Positions 50,256 through 59,204 of a DNA stretch of 64,000 bases are shown piece by piece (position 1 is the first letter of the stretch; each line of letters opens with the position of its first letter). This stretch comes from Paludisphaera mucosa (GTDB taxonomy: Bacteria > Planctomycetota > Planctomycetia > Isosphaerales > Isosphaeraceae): assembly GCF_029589435.1 (NCBI RefSeq), contig NZ_JARRAG010000002.1:4154001-4218000 (forward strand), in the 5' to 3' direction. A program made the translations under genes and the position numbers. Below the pieces are notes generated by a model that was given only the letters and a program-made list of their open reading frames with translations, did not search any database and had not been told where the DNA came from.

Positions 50256-52877
50256 TCACGCACCCGCGTCGAGGTCCCATACCGCGGCCAGCGGCTCGAA
50301 TCCGCCGTCGGCCCATCGGAACAGGCCCCGGGGGCCGAGGTCGACGACGAGCGCTCCGACGAGGTCGACCATGATCTCGCGCGGATCGTCCGAATCCAGC
50401 TTGGTCAGGACGGCGTCCCGATCCCGCCGCCAGAGTCCGTACGGCCCGAAGTCGAGATAGAGCGAACCGTCGGGTGAGGCCGCAAGCGCCTGCGGATTCC
50501 CGGAGTTGAGCTGGCGGAAGCCCGAGCCGTCGCGCCAGTCCCAGAGCCCGTATACCCCATAGTCGACGTACAGGACTCCGCCTGGGCCCCCGGCGAGGCC
50601 CTCGGGATTCGCCGCGTTGAGCTGGCGGAAGCCATAGCCCTCGCGCCACCGCCAGAGCCCGTAAGGGCCGTAGTCGATGAAGAGGGTCCCGTCCGGGCCG
50701 AACGCCAGGCCCTCCGGATCCGCGGCGTTGATCGGCCGGATCCAACCGTTCCCGATCCAGAGCCCGAACGATCCGTAGTCGACTGCGAGCGAGCCGCCGG
50801 GCCCGGCGGCGATCGTCTGGGGGTCGGCGTCGTTGAGCTTGCGGTACGCGCCCTCCGACCAGAACCACAGCCCGCGCGGGCCGAAATCGAGGAACAGCGT
50901 CCCGTCCGCCGAGGCGGCTATGGCCTCGGGGTCGTCGGTGTTGATCTGATGGAAGCCGGCGGCCGACCAGGTCCACACGCCCCGCCCCTCGCCTTCGAGG
51001 TAGAGCGCCGGCGACTCGGGAGGCGGGCCTTCTCCGGGTTCGACGACCGTGAAGTAGACGGTCGCGACATTGGAGGCGAGGTCGCCGTCGTGGACCTGAT
51101 AGGTGAACGAGTCGGTCCCCACGAACCCCGCGCTCGGCGTGTAACGGAACTCTCCCTGGTAGCCCGTGGAGATGCTGCCGTGCCGTAGATCCGAGACCGT
51201 CCCCATCGTCACGAATCCGCTCCCGACGCGGGCGAAGTCGTTGGCGAGCAGGCCGATCCTGGGTCCTGGCGTGGGCCAGACGGTCAGCACGCCGCCGGCC
51301 TCGACGCGGTACATATCGTCGACGGCGATCGGGATCATGTCGGGCGTATCTACGAACTTCGCGACGAAGGCGGCGGACCGGCCGATCGAGGTCAGGACAC
51401 GGGAGCCCGTCGGGCTCGGGTCGACGTCGACGGCCCCCTCGAAGCGGCCGAGGACGAAGCTCTTGAAATTCAACGTCGGCAGGCCGACGCCCCATGAAGC
51501 CCCGTCCCCTCCCATGGACCGGGCGAGCTCGACCTTCCCCGAGGGCTCCAGGCACCACAGGAACGCACTGCCGCGGCCGGCGTCGCGGAGCGTGCGGACG
51601 CCCGCCCCGGGGTCGAAGTCGACGTCGCCGGTGAATCCTCCCGTCGCCCAGACGCTCAAGACGTGGGCCGTGATCGCCTCGACCGCGTCGTCGCCCTGGC
51701 CGCCCGCGGCGGCGACCCAGTCGAGAGCGTCGGTCGACTCGTCATAGCGCGCGAGGAACCCGTCGGCCCCCCCCGCGGAGGTGCGGATCCCCGCGCCGTC
51801 GGGGCCGCCGAAATCCACCCGGCCTTCGAATGCGCCGGAAATGTAGTAGTAACTGGGCCGCGGCGGCGTCGTGTAGCGGTAGTCGATCTCGGCCAGGTCC
51901 GTGGGCCGGTCGTCGCCGGGTCCGCCGAAGGTCCGGAGGGTCCGGGGATCGCCGACCCCCCAGAAGGTGACGACGAAGCCGTCGCGACCGCCGGCGCTGG
52001 TCCGCAGCATGGGCCCTTCGGAGATCCACCTGAGGTCGATACCGTCTCCGAAGCTGAGGTCGGCCGTCCCCTCGAACGTGCCCAGGATCCTCGACTCGCT
52101 CGCGGCCACGGCCCCGTCGTCCCCGGGACCGCCGGCGCGGGCGGCCGACGAGTACCACCATGAGCCGTCCCGGGCCAGGTCGACGTAGAAGACGTCCGCC
52201 CCCCCCGCCGACGTCATCGTTCGCGGCGAGCCGGCCAACCGGAGGCCGGGGTCGAAGTTGGCGGTCCCGCGGAACGACCCGACGACGAACAGGTGGTCCC
52301 ACGCCAGGGCGAGCCCCGTCGCTTCGTCGTCGCCGGGCCCCCCGAAGCCGCGGGCCCAGTGGAGCGAGCCGTCGGCGACGGCGAATTGCGCCAGGAAGGC
52401 GTCGGTCCCCCCCTCGCTCGTCAGGAGGGTCGTCCCGTAACCCGGTCCGAACTCCACCGACCCCGAGAAGGCCCCGACGACGACGATGTACTGCTGATTG
52501 AGGCCGAAATGCCGGTCATCCAACTTGACGTCGTTGATCCGATCGTCCCCCGGTCCACCGAAAGACCGGGCCCAGCGCAGCCTCCCCATGCGGTCGTACG
52601 AGGCGAGGAAGGCGTCCTCGCCCCCCGCGCTCGTCAGCGCGAACACGCCTTCGCCCGGATCGAAGTCGATGGTCCCGGTGAACGAGCCCACGACCCACGG
52701 CCCGTCGGTGCCGGCGGCCTCCCGAATGGTGACGGCGCCCTGGCCGCCGAGCGCGAACCCCGACTCGAAGTCGGCGACCGTGGACAGAACGGTTCGGTCC
52801 TCCAGCACCTCGAATACGGGCGGGCGCGACGGGCGGCGGCGCGGCTTCACGACGGCGAACGGGGCCTTGTAGAGCAT
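50256..52877 (-). CDS. Large secreted repeat protein (SBBP-like, cadherin-like, GLW repeats)
   Basis: An 873-aa surface protein. 'LEVLEDRTVLS' near residues 23-33 is the LEPR-xLL-type signal. Residues about 40-510 hold SBBP/propeller-like repeats with 'SAGGxDxFL' and 'GGPGDD' marks; about 525-610 is a cadherin-like/VCBS domain ('IAVDDMYRVEAGG', 'GLLANDF', 'TDSFTYQVHD'). Residues 622-873 are seven tandem 32-38-aa repeats with GLWxW and xLNxxNPExLA marks. Probably adhesion. It precedes the CDF gene. Confidence 0.87.
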   Translation of the reverse strand: MLYKAPFAVVKPRRRPSRPPVFEVLEDRTVLSTVADFESGFALGGQGAVTIREAAGTDGPWVVGSFTGTIDFDPGEGVFALTSAGGEDAFLASYDRMGRLRWARSFGGPGDDRINDVKLDDRHFGLNQQYIVVVGAFSGSVEFGPGYGTTLLTSEGGTDAFLAQFAVADGSLHWARGFGGPGDDEATGLALAWDHLFVVGSFRGTANFDPGLRLAGSPRTMTSAGGADVFYVDLARDGSWWYSSAARAGGPGDDGAVAASESRILGTFEGTADLSFGDGIDLRWISEGPMLRTSAGGRDGFVVTFWGVGDPRTLRTFGGPGDDRPTDLAEIDYRYTTPPRPSYYYISGAFEGRVDFGGPDGAGIRTSAGGADGFLARYDESTDALDWVAAAGGQGDDAVEAITAHVLSVWATGGFTGDVDFDPGAGVRTLRDAGRGSAFLWCLEPSGKVELARSMGGDGASWGVGLPTLNFKSFVLGRFEGAVDVDPSPTGSRVLTSIGRSAAFVAKFVDTPDMIPIAVDDMYRVEAGGVLTVWPTPGPRIGLLANDFARVGSGFVTMGTVSDLRHGSISTGYQGEFRYTPSAGFVGTDSFTYQVHDGDLASNVATVYFTVVEPGEGPPPESPALYLEGEGRGVWTWSAAGFHQINTDDPEAIAASADGTLFLDFGPRGLWFWSEGAYRKLNDADPQTIAAGPGGSLAVDYGSFGLWIGNGWIRPINAADPEGLAFGPDGTLFIDYGPYGLWRWREGYGFRQLNAANPEGLAGGPGGVLYVDYGVYGLWDWRDGSGFRQLNSGNPQALAASPDGSLYLDFGPYGLWRRDRDAVLTKLDSDDPREIMVDLVGALVVDLGPRGLFRWADGGFEPLAAVWDLDAGA
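50259..51014 (-). repeat. Seven tandem 'GLW' repeats in the 873-aa protein
   Basis: Coding repeat of about 36 codons. Each unit reads roughly (L)xxDYGxYGLWxWxxGxGFRQLN, then NPxxLAxxPDG. Units 1-6 are complete; the last is shortened. The pattern looks like small beta-propeller blades. Confidence 0.75.
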
Positions 52878-53180
52878 CGCAGTCTCTTCGGAAAGAGTCC
52901 GCCCCGGGTCTGCCCCGCGTCGTCGCCGGGCTCTATACCGGGGTTGCGCCGCGTCCTCCCTCTCGTCGGGCCGGGAGGCGCTTCGCTCCTACCCAGGCTA
53001 TAAGCCCTCGTCCATTGATTCAAGATTGCGCCCGCGTATCCTCGCGATCGGCGCCCCGACGATCGGTGCGACGTGTGGCCCTGTCGGCGGCTGCTCACGG
53101 TCGCGATTGCGGTCCGCGGTCGCGTCGGGCATCATGCGACGCAAACCTTGTCGACGCCCTGGCGTCGAGGAGACCTATCC
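52878..53180. other. 303-bp divergent intergenic region
   Basis: Lies between the 873-aa gene (minus) and the DUF6157 gene (plus). It holds the promoter-like pair at 53015-53042 and, on the minus strand, TTGAAT with TATAGC 15 bp later around 52998-53024, so overlapping divergent promoters are likely. No gene seen. Confidence 0.45.
53015..53042 (+). promoter_or_regulatory. Possible promoter for the DUF6157 gene
   Basis: TTGATT (53015-53020), 16-bp spacer, TATCCT (53037-53042). Confidence 0.4.
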
Positions 53181-53603
53181 GTGAAGCCGATCCACAAGAC
53201 GTTCGTGCTGGTCGCGGCCGACTGCCCGGCCTCCCGGGGGAGGGCCCCGCTCGCGAAGGGGGCCGGGCCGACCGTCGCGCTCCTGCAATACGAGCTGCTG
53301 ACCTCGCGGCCGTATACGCTCACGTTGGAGGACCTCATCCTCGCCGTCCACGTCCGCCGCGCGGGGATCCCGGAGGCCGAGGCGGCGAAGCGGGAGGCGG
53401 CGATCCGGGCCGAGCTGTTCGCGAAGCCCCACCCCTGCATGCGGGCCTCGCCGCTGCCGAAGTCGTACGGCTGGGGCGTGCACCACGACGAGGACGGCCG
53501 GATCGCGATCGTCGGGGTCGAGACGGAGGAGTACGCCCGCTTCGCCCGCGGCGAGTTCGCGGGCGTCGAGGTCGTCCCCGCCATGCGGAACAAGCGGGCC
53601 TGA
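53181..53603 (+). CDS. DUF6157 family protein
   Basis: A 140-aa cytoplasmic protein. It begins with GTG at 53181, preceded by GAGGAG eight bases upstream. 'TFVLVAADCPASRGRAP', 'TVALLQYELL', 'CMRASPLPKSYGWGVHHDEDG' in parts and the terminal 'MRNKRA' match DUF6157. Function unknown. A GNAT remnant follows 18 bp later. Confidence 0.88.
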   Translation: MKPIHKTFVLVAADCPASRGRAPLAKGAGPTVALLQYELLTSRPYTLTLEDLILAVHVRRAGIPEAEAAKREAAIRAELFAKPHPCMRASPLPKSYGWGVHHDEDGRIAIVGVETEEYARFARGEFAGVEVVPAMRNKRA

Positions 53604-53621
53604 CCCGGGGGCGAGGACGCC

Positions 53622-53711
53622 ATGACGATCATCCGCCCCGAACGCACCGGCGACGAGCCGGAGATCCACGGCGCGGCCCTCCCAGTGGACGCCGACGGTG
53701 GGCGCCGATAG
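53622..53711 (+). pseudogene. Truncated GNAT acetyltransferase N-terminus
   Basis: A 29-codon frame starting MTIIRPERTGDEPEIHGA matches the usual first helix of GNAT acetyltransferases and then stops at TAG. A GGCGAGGACG tract precedes it. The rest of the enzyme is missing, so this is a remnant. Confidence 0.55.
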
Positions 53712-53770
53712 AGTCGAGACGTCGCCTCGCGACGCCTTGCCGTATCGATCCCCAAACGGAGGTAGTCGCA

Positions 53771-54208
53771 ATGGTGACGTCGCCCGGCGCAGCGAGGATG
53801 CCACGCGAGAGCCTGGCGCTCCCGCGGCTGCTCGCGAGCATCCTCTTCGCCTTGGCCGCCGTCTTCGGGCTCGTTGCGGCCGTCGCCCTCACGGCCCTGC
53901 TGTCCGGCGGCCGGATGCCCTTCATGATCGCCGCCGCGACCGCACCGATCGCGTGGGTCCTGACCTGGCTCGGGTTGCGGCTCTGGACCGGCCGCGCGAT
54001 CCCGAGCTGGTTCATCACCACATTTTTCGTCACGCTCCTCATCGGCGGCGGAGTCGCGCCCGCCATCAGGCTGCTCAAGCCGGGCACCTGGATGGAAGCC
54101 CTGGCCTTGCTCATCATGAGTTTCACGGCGCTCTACTCTTACGCGTCGGCCCCACATCCGACCGCGGGCGATCTTCCCGACTCGAAGAAGCGCGACGACC
54201 TGTCGTGA
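53771..54208 (+). CDS. Small four-TM membrane protein
   Basis: A 145-aa protein with four hydrophobic segments (about 20-45, 50-66, 78-97, 107-125) and a charged C-terminal tail. GGAGG lies eight bases upstream of the ATG at 53771. Family not recognised. It converges with ilvA, 13 bp away. Confidence 0.75.
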   Translation: MVTSPGAARMPRESLALPRLLASILFALAAVFGLVAAVALTALLSGGRMPFMIAAATAPIAWVLTWLGLRLWTGRAIPSWFITTFFVTLLIGGGVAPAIRLLKPGTWMEALALLIMSFTALYSYASAPHPTAGDLPDSKKRDDLS

Positions 54209-54221
54209 GCCCGCCCCCCCG

Positions 54222-55766
54222 TCAGCGCAGGAACAGCCGATAGACGGGGTTCTCCGTCTCGTCGATGCAGGGGTAGCCGAGGACGGCGGCGAAGTCGTCG
54301 AAGGCGGGCCGCTCGTCGTCGGGCATCTGGAGGCCGACGAGGACGCGGGCGTAGTCGGCCCCCTGATTGCGGTAGTGGAACAGGCTGATGTTCCAGTGCG
54401 GGGGCATGTTCGCCAGGAACCGCATGAGCGCGCCGGGACGCTCGGGGAACTCGAAGCGGTAGAGCCGCTCCTCGCTCGCGAGCGGGTTGCGGCCGCCGAC
54501 GAGGTGGCGGACGTGCTCCTTGGCCAGCTCGTCGCCGGTCAGGTCGACGACCGGGAAGCCCTCGGCGACGAACCGCGAGGCCAGCGCCCCGGCCTCGTCC
54601 CGGCCCGAGACGGCCAGGCCGATGAGGACGTGGGCGGAAGGGGCGGCGGAGATCCGGTAGTTGAACTCGGTGACGCTGCGCGGGCCCATCGCCTCGCAGA
54701 GCCGCTTGAGGCTGCCGGGCCGCTCGGGGATCGTGACGGCGAACAGCGCCTCGCGCTCCTCGCCGACCTCGGCCCGCTCGGCGACGAACCGGAGGCGGTC
54801 GAAGTTCATGTTGGCCCCGCAGGCGATCGCGACCAGGGTCTCGCCCTCCAGGCCGTGCTTCGCCGCGTACTGCTTGGCCCCCGCCACCGAGAGCGCCCCG
54901 GCCGGCTCCAGGATGCTGCGGGTGTCCTCGAACACGTCCTTGATCGCGGCGCAGGCGGCGTCGGCGTCGACCGCGACGAAGTCGTCGACCAGCTCGCGCG
55001 TCAGCCGGAACGTCTCGGCGCCGACGAGCTTGACGGCCGTGCCGTCGGAAAACAGGCCGACGTCGGCCAGCGTCACCCGCTTGCCGGCGCGGACCGACCG
55101 GATCATGGCGTCGGAGTCGGTCGACTGCACGCCGATCACCCGGATCTCGGGCCGCACGGCCTTGATGTACGCCGCGACCCCCGAGATCAGCCCGCCGCCG
55201 CCGATCGCCGCGAAGACCGCGTGGATCGGCCCCTGGCGCTGGCGGAGGATCTCCATCGCGATCGTCCCCTGGCCGGCGATCACGTCCGGGTCGTCGAACG
55301 GGTGGACGAACGTGTAGCCGTGGACCTCGCACAGCTCCAGGGCGTGCGAATGGGCGTCGGAATAGCTCTCGCCGTGCAGCACGACCTCGCCGCCGAGGGC
55401 CCGCACGGCGTCGACCTTGAGCGACGGCGTCGTCACCGGCATGACGATCGTCGCCCGGCAGGCCAGCTTCTTCGCGCTCAGGGCCACGCCCTGCGCGTGG
55501 TTGCCCGCCGACGCGCAGACGACCCCCCGGCCGCGCTGGTCGGGCGTCAGGTGGACCATCTTGTTGTACGCCCCCCGGAGCTTGAAGCTGAAGACCGGCT
55601 GCTCGTCCTCGCGTTTCAGCCAGACGTCGTTGCCGAGCCGGGCGGAGAGCTTCGGCGCGCGCTCCAGCGGCGTCTCGATCGCCACGTCGTACACGCGGGC
55701 CGTGAGGATCTTCTGGAGGTAGTCCATCCGCCCCAGGGGGGCTTCGGGGCGGCCGGCGCCGGTCAT
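54222..55766 (-). CDS. ilvA: Threonine ammonia-lyase, biosynthetic
   Basis: A 514-aa PLP enzyme converting threonine to 2-oxobutanoate, the first step of isoleucine synthesis. Lys62 in 'FSFKLRGAYN' holds PLP; 'SAGNHAQGVA' and 'GGGGLISG' bind cofactor phosphate. Two ACT-like regulatory domains fill the C-terminal third (about 335-514), as in the isoleucine-inhibited form. ATG 55766 has only a weak ribosome site; ATG 55727 is a fallback. Confidence 0.94.
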   Translation of the reverse strand: MTGAGRPEAPLGRMDYLQKILTARVYDVAIETPLERAPKLSARLGNDVWLKREDEQPVFSFKLRGAYNKMVHLTPDQRGRGVVCASAGNHAQGVALSAKKLACRATIVMPVTTPSLKVDAVRALGGEVVLHGESYSDAHSHALELCEVHGYTFVHPFDDPDVIAGQGTIAMEILRQRQGPIHAVFAAIGGGGLISGVAAYIKAVRPEIRVIGVQSTDSDAMIRSVRAGKRVTLADVGLFSDGTAVKLVGAETFRLTRELVDDFVAVDADAACAAIKDVFEDTRSILEPAGALSVAGAKQYAAKHGLEGETLVAIACGANMNFDRLRFVAERAEVGEEREALFAVTIPERPGSLKRLCEAMGPRSVTEFNYRISAAPSAHVLIGLAVSGRDEAGALASRFVAEGFPVVDLTGDELAKEHVRHLVGGRNPLASEERLYRFEFPERPGALMRFLANMPPHWNISLFHYRNQGADYARVLVGLQMPDDERPAFDDFAAVLGYPCIDETENPVYRLFLR

Positions 55767-55905
55767 GGGGAAGTCTCGGGGGCGACCCGGCGATCGTGCG
55801 GAGGGTCGGGACGTCGCGCTCGGGGCGGGCTCGGGGGCCCGCCGAATTCGCCCCATTCTACGGCGAGCCGGCCCGGTCGACGAGCCGGCCTTTGGGAAGG
55901 GCCGT

Positions 55906-56553
55906 TCACCGGGACGCGGAGCCGGTGGTGAAATTCCGATTCACGCGATCCATCAACTGCCCGAAGACGGCGGGGTTGTAGCCGACCGTGAAGCTCAGCA
56001 GCGACGAGAGCCCGGCCAGGCGGATGTACTTCTCCAGCGAGAGGTTGGTGAAGGCCTGGTCCGAGAGGATCACCGAGCCGGACTGGATGATCAGGAAGAT
56101 GAAGAACCCCCGGGTCACGGCGGCGATGTAGGCGTCGCGACGCCCGAGCGGCGCGGCCGGCGCGGCGGGATCGACCGCGCCGACGGCCCGGAACCCGAGC
56201 ACCCCGAGGAACGCCGAGACGCAGCAGAGCATCGCGGTGTTCGTCACGGTGTGGCAGAGCGCGATCACGACCAGGCAGCCGACGACCTCGGCCAGGCTGG
56301 AGGCCAGGTGCTTGCGGATCGGGTCGATGTAATCCTGCGTCCCGACCGTGATCCCGGCCGTCACCAGGAACACCCAGGCCACGAACGCCAGCAGGCTGGC
56401 CGCGATCTCCACCCGATCGAGCCGGGAGTGCGGCGGGAGGGCCCCTGGGACCGTGCCGTCCGACGCCGCTTTCGCCGGCGCCGGCATGGCGAGCCGACCG
56501 TTCCGATCCTCGCCGACGCTTAGGTCGACCGCATGTTCCGGTTCCGCCATCAT
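55906..56553 (-). CDS. Hypothetical membrane protein (215 aa)
   Basis: Family not recognised. About four TM helices: 55-80, 100-125, 150-170 and 180-198, with a hydrophilic N-terminus of 50 residues. GAGAGGAG lies just upstream of a double ATG (56553 and 56550). It lies 139 bp upstream of ilvA on the same strand. Confidence 0.72.
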   Translation of the reverse strand: MMAEPEHAVDLSVGEDRNGRLAMPAPAKAASDGTVPGALPPHSRLDRVEIAASLLAFVAWVFLVTAGITVGTQDYIDPIRKHLASSLAEVVGCLVVIALCHTVTNTAMLCCVSAFLGVLGFRAVGAVDPAAPAAPLGRRDAYIAAVTRGFFIFLIIQSGSVILSDQAFTNLSLEKYIRLAGLSSLLSFTVGYNPAVFGQLMDRVNRNFTTGSASR

Positions 56554-56795
56554 CCCGCTCCTCTCGTGGCAGGGCCGATGCTCCGGACAAGGATACGCGT
56601 GCGAAGTTCGCGAACTTTCCCAGCCGCTCGCGAGTCTTTCGCGAAGCCGAAGGCGAAGTTGGGGACGAACGCCGTCACTCCAGGATGAAACGACCCGTAT
56701 CCGTGGGCAACAGGCTGCCACGCCCGGTGGATCATCTTCGAGATAGGCGTCGACCTCGGGCCCGGTTCGGTCGGCCCGGGATGCGGGAGTCAGAC

Positions 56796-57299
56796 ATGGC
56801 GACGGTGCACGTGAATCTCGGCGAGATCGGTCCCCACTGGACCAAAGCCTGCAAGAAGGCGGTGGCCGACCTCAACGCTCTCTTCCATCGCAAGGGCGTC
56901 GCGGTCGTCCTCTCCGCCAGCGGCGCGGAAGGGCCGTCCATCACCGTCAGGACCGACTCCGGCATCCTGGGGACCGCCGTCCACGGCAAGACCACCGCCG
57001 AGACGGGCGACGGGGGCCGGCTGCTGCGTGCCGAGGTCCGCCTGCCGGTCAAGGTCGTCATCAACACGCCCGACGGCGTCCGGCAAGCCGGCCCCGGCGT
57101 CCTCAAAGTGATCGCCGCCCACGAGTTCGTCCACGCGCTCGGACAGGTCGAGCACAGCTCGCACCTGATGGCCCAGACGCTCTACAAGCAGCTGGGAAAC
57201 AGCCCCGCCGGCGACACCCTTAAGGCGGGCGCCGTCACCTTGCCCCCGCTCTCGCTCGCGTCCGATACGGTCGAACTGCTGAAGTCGATCTGGGGGTGA
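56796..57299 (+). CDS. Metzincin-like metalloprotease with shifted zinc motif
   Basis: A 167-aa protein. 'HEFVHALGQVEHSSH' has His109, Glu110, His113, Gly116 and His120, i.e. HExxHxxGxxxH with one extra residue before the third His of the usual metzincin motif. No signal peptide is visible, so it may be cytoplasmic or released otherwise. GGGAG lies six bases upstream of the ATG at 56796. Function unknown. Confidence 0.75.
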   Translation: MATVHVNLGEIGPHWTKACKKAVADLNALFHRKGVAVVLSASGAEGPSITVRTDSGILGTAVHGKTTAETGDGGRLLRAEVRLPVKVVINTPDGVRQAGPGVLKVIAAHEFVHALGQVEHSSHLMAQTLYKQLGNSPAGDTLKAGAVTLPPLSLASDTVELLKSIWG

Positions 57300-57464
57300 G
57301 CGGGCGGGACGGAGCGCTCGAAAGCGAGGGGCCGGCACCCTCTCCGAGTGCTGATCGGACCCGTGCAGGGCCTGAACCGAGCCCGACATGGAGGCCGTCC
57401 GCGCCTCATCAGCCGCATAATGACCCCTCATTCCGCCGCGCATGGGGAGCTTTGCGATTCGACC

Positions 57465-58199
57465 TCACGTGTCCACCGGCGTCTCGGTGTAGAGGGGATG
57501 CTCCCCTACGAGCCAGATCGAGGCCCGGTGTCGGTGGTGAGTCACGCGCTCCACCTCGGCCACGCGTCGGTCCACGCATTCCTCGATCGGTCGACCGTCG
57601 ATCGCCAGGTCTTCCCGCACGACGATCCGCAACTTCTCCAGGGGGAGTCGTTCGATCGATCTCGTCTCGATCGGCCGGGCGAGGGGCTTGCGGCCCTTCA
57701 GTCGGCCCCGAAGCCGGACGTGGACGTCGTAACAGAATTCGCGGTACGCTGCGAGTTCGTCGAGAGGGCGGAGCGCCGGCCTCTCGAGCAGGCTCCTGGC
57801 GTCGTCGCCCAGGAAACCCAGGGCGTCGGCGACGGCGAACTTGTCGACGAGCTGGTCGTGCGACGGGAGATCGACTCGCCCCAGGGACCAGGCGAGGATG
57901 GCCATTCCCTCGCACGCCCACGTGGACTCGATCGCTTTCGATCGTGGGATGCTTCCGACGGGCGTCTCGAGGAGCGCGGCTTCCAGGGGCTCTATCGCGG
58001 CGAAGAGCCCAAGGTCCCCGAGCCAGCGCACCAACCGGTCGTTGAAGTCGACGGCCCCGTCGGCGTCGTGCTCGAACTCGAACTCGATGCTCCCCCGGCA
58101 CGCCACGGCACCCTGGATCAAGGCGCGCGCGGCGACGACGCGGGCTTCGGGTGGAGCGCCTTCTCGGTCGTCGCCCCCCGGATCGGTTCCGCCGCCCAT
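57465..58199 (-). CDS. DUF4272 family protein coupled to an ABC ATPase
   Basis: A 244-aa protein with the DUF4272 pattern: 'VVAARALIQGAVACRG' in parts, 'WLGDLGLFAAIEPLEAALL', and 'TWACEGMAILAWSLGRVDLP'. It starts 5 bp after the ABC gene stop, so it is probably translated from the same mRNA. Function unknown. The C-terminal 60 residues lie outside the DUF and are charged. The 165-bp convergent gap 57300-57464 shows no gene. Confidence 0.8.
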   Translation of the reverse strand: MGGGTDPGGDDREGAPPEARVVAARALIQGAVACRGSIEFEFEHDADGAVDFNDRLVRWLGDLGLFAAIEPLEAALLETPVGSIPRSKAIESTWACEGMAILAWSLGRVDLPSHDQLVDKFAVADALGFLGDDARSLLERPALRPLDELAAYREFCYDVHVRLRGRLKGRKPLARPIETRSIERLPLEKLRIVVREDLAIDGRPIEECVDRRVAEVERVTHHRHRASIWLVGEHPLYTETPVDT

Positions 58200-58204
58200 C
58201 CCCC

Positions 58205-59131
58205 TCAGCTCGTGATGCCCTTGGTCAGGTGCATAAAGGCGGTCTCGAGGTTGATCTCGTCTTCCTTGAAGAGGGTGAGCTCGAAGCCGTTTTCGAGGAT
58301 TCGGCTGGCGAGGAAGCCGTACTTGACGATGCCCGGGCGGAGCTTGACGATCAGGACGCCGGCCTTCTCGTCGACGGTCTCGACCTCGGGCTGGGACTCG
58401 AGGAAGTCGGCGGCCTCGGTCAGGCGGTCGGCGACGTTGATGTTCAGGACGATGTCGGTCCGGACCCGCTTCATGACCTCGGTGACCTCGCCGTTCACCA
58501 GCAGGCAGCCCTGCTCGATGATGCCGATCTTGTTGCAGATGTCGGCCAGCTCGGGGAGGATGTGGCTCGACACCAGGATCGTCTTGCCCATGCTCCGCAG
58601 CTCCTTTAGGAGCGCCCGCATCTCGATCCGGGCGCGGGGGTCGAGGCCCGAGGCGGGCTCGTCCAGCAGGAGCACCTGGGGGTCGTGCAGCAGCGTCCGG
58701 GCCAGGCCCAGGCGCTGGGTCATCCCGCGCGAGAGGCTGGTGACAAGGGCGTCGCGCTTGTAGGTCAGGTCGACCAGCTCCAGGACCTCCTCGCAGATCT
58801 TCCGCCGGGCCGCGCCCTTGATGCGGTAGGCGGAGGCGAAGAATTCGAGGTACTCGATGACTTTCATGTCGTCGTACACGCCGAAGAAGTCGGGCATGTA
58901 GCCGATGACGCGGCGGATCTCCTTCGACCCGGTGTAGATCGAGTAGCCGCAGACGGTCGCCTCGCCCCAGCTCGGGTTGAGCAGGGTGGCGAGGATCCGC
59001 ATGGTCGTGGTCTTACCGGCGCCGTTGGGGCCGATGAAGCCGTAGACGTCCCCCTGGTCGAGCGTCAGGTTGAGGCGGTTCAGGGCGTACATGTCGCCGT
59101 ACATCTTCGTCAGGTCGTGCGTCTCGATCAT
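58205..59131 (-). CDS. ABC transporter ATP-binding protein
   Basis: A 308-aa ATPase. Walker A GPNGAGKTTT near residue 34, Q-loop region, a modified signature 'SLSRGMTQRLGLARTLL', Walker B 'VLLLDEPASGLD' and 'SSHILPE'. The type resembles gliding or multidrug exporters with separate permease genes. It lies 73 bp after the 768-aa membrane gene and 5 bp before DUF4272, in one operon. No classic permease with six TM helices is present. Confidence 0.92.
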   Translation of the reverse strand: MIETHDLTKMYGDMYALNRLNLTLDQGDVYGFIGPNGAGKTTTMRILATLLNPSWGEATVCGYSIYTGSKEIRRVIGYMPDFFGVYDDMKVIEYLEFFASAYRIKGAARRKICEEVLELVDLTYKRDALVTSLSRGMTQRLGLARTLLHDPQVLLLDEPASGLDPRARIEMRALLKELRSMGKTILVSSHILPELADICNKIGIIEQGCLLVNGEVTEVMKRVRTDIVLNINVADRLTEAADFLESQPEVETVDEKAGVLIVKLRPGIVKYGFLASRILENGFELTLFKEDEINLETAFMHLTKGITS

Positions 59132-59204
59132 CGCGGTCCGCCTCGTGTCGTCTCGCCTCGTCGGCCGGGCTGGGAGATGTTCGCGTCGGGATGGGGACGG
59201 CGCC

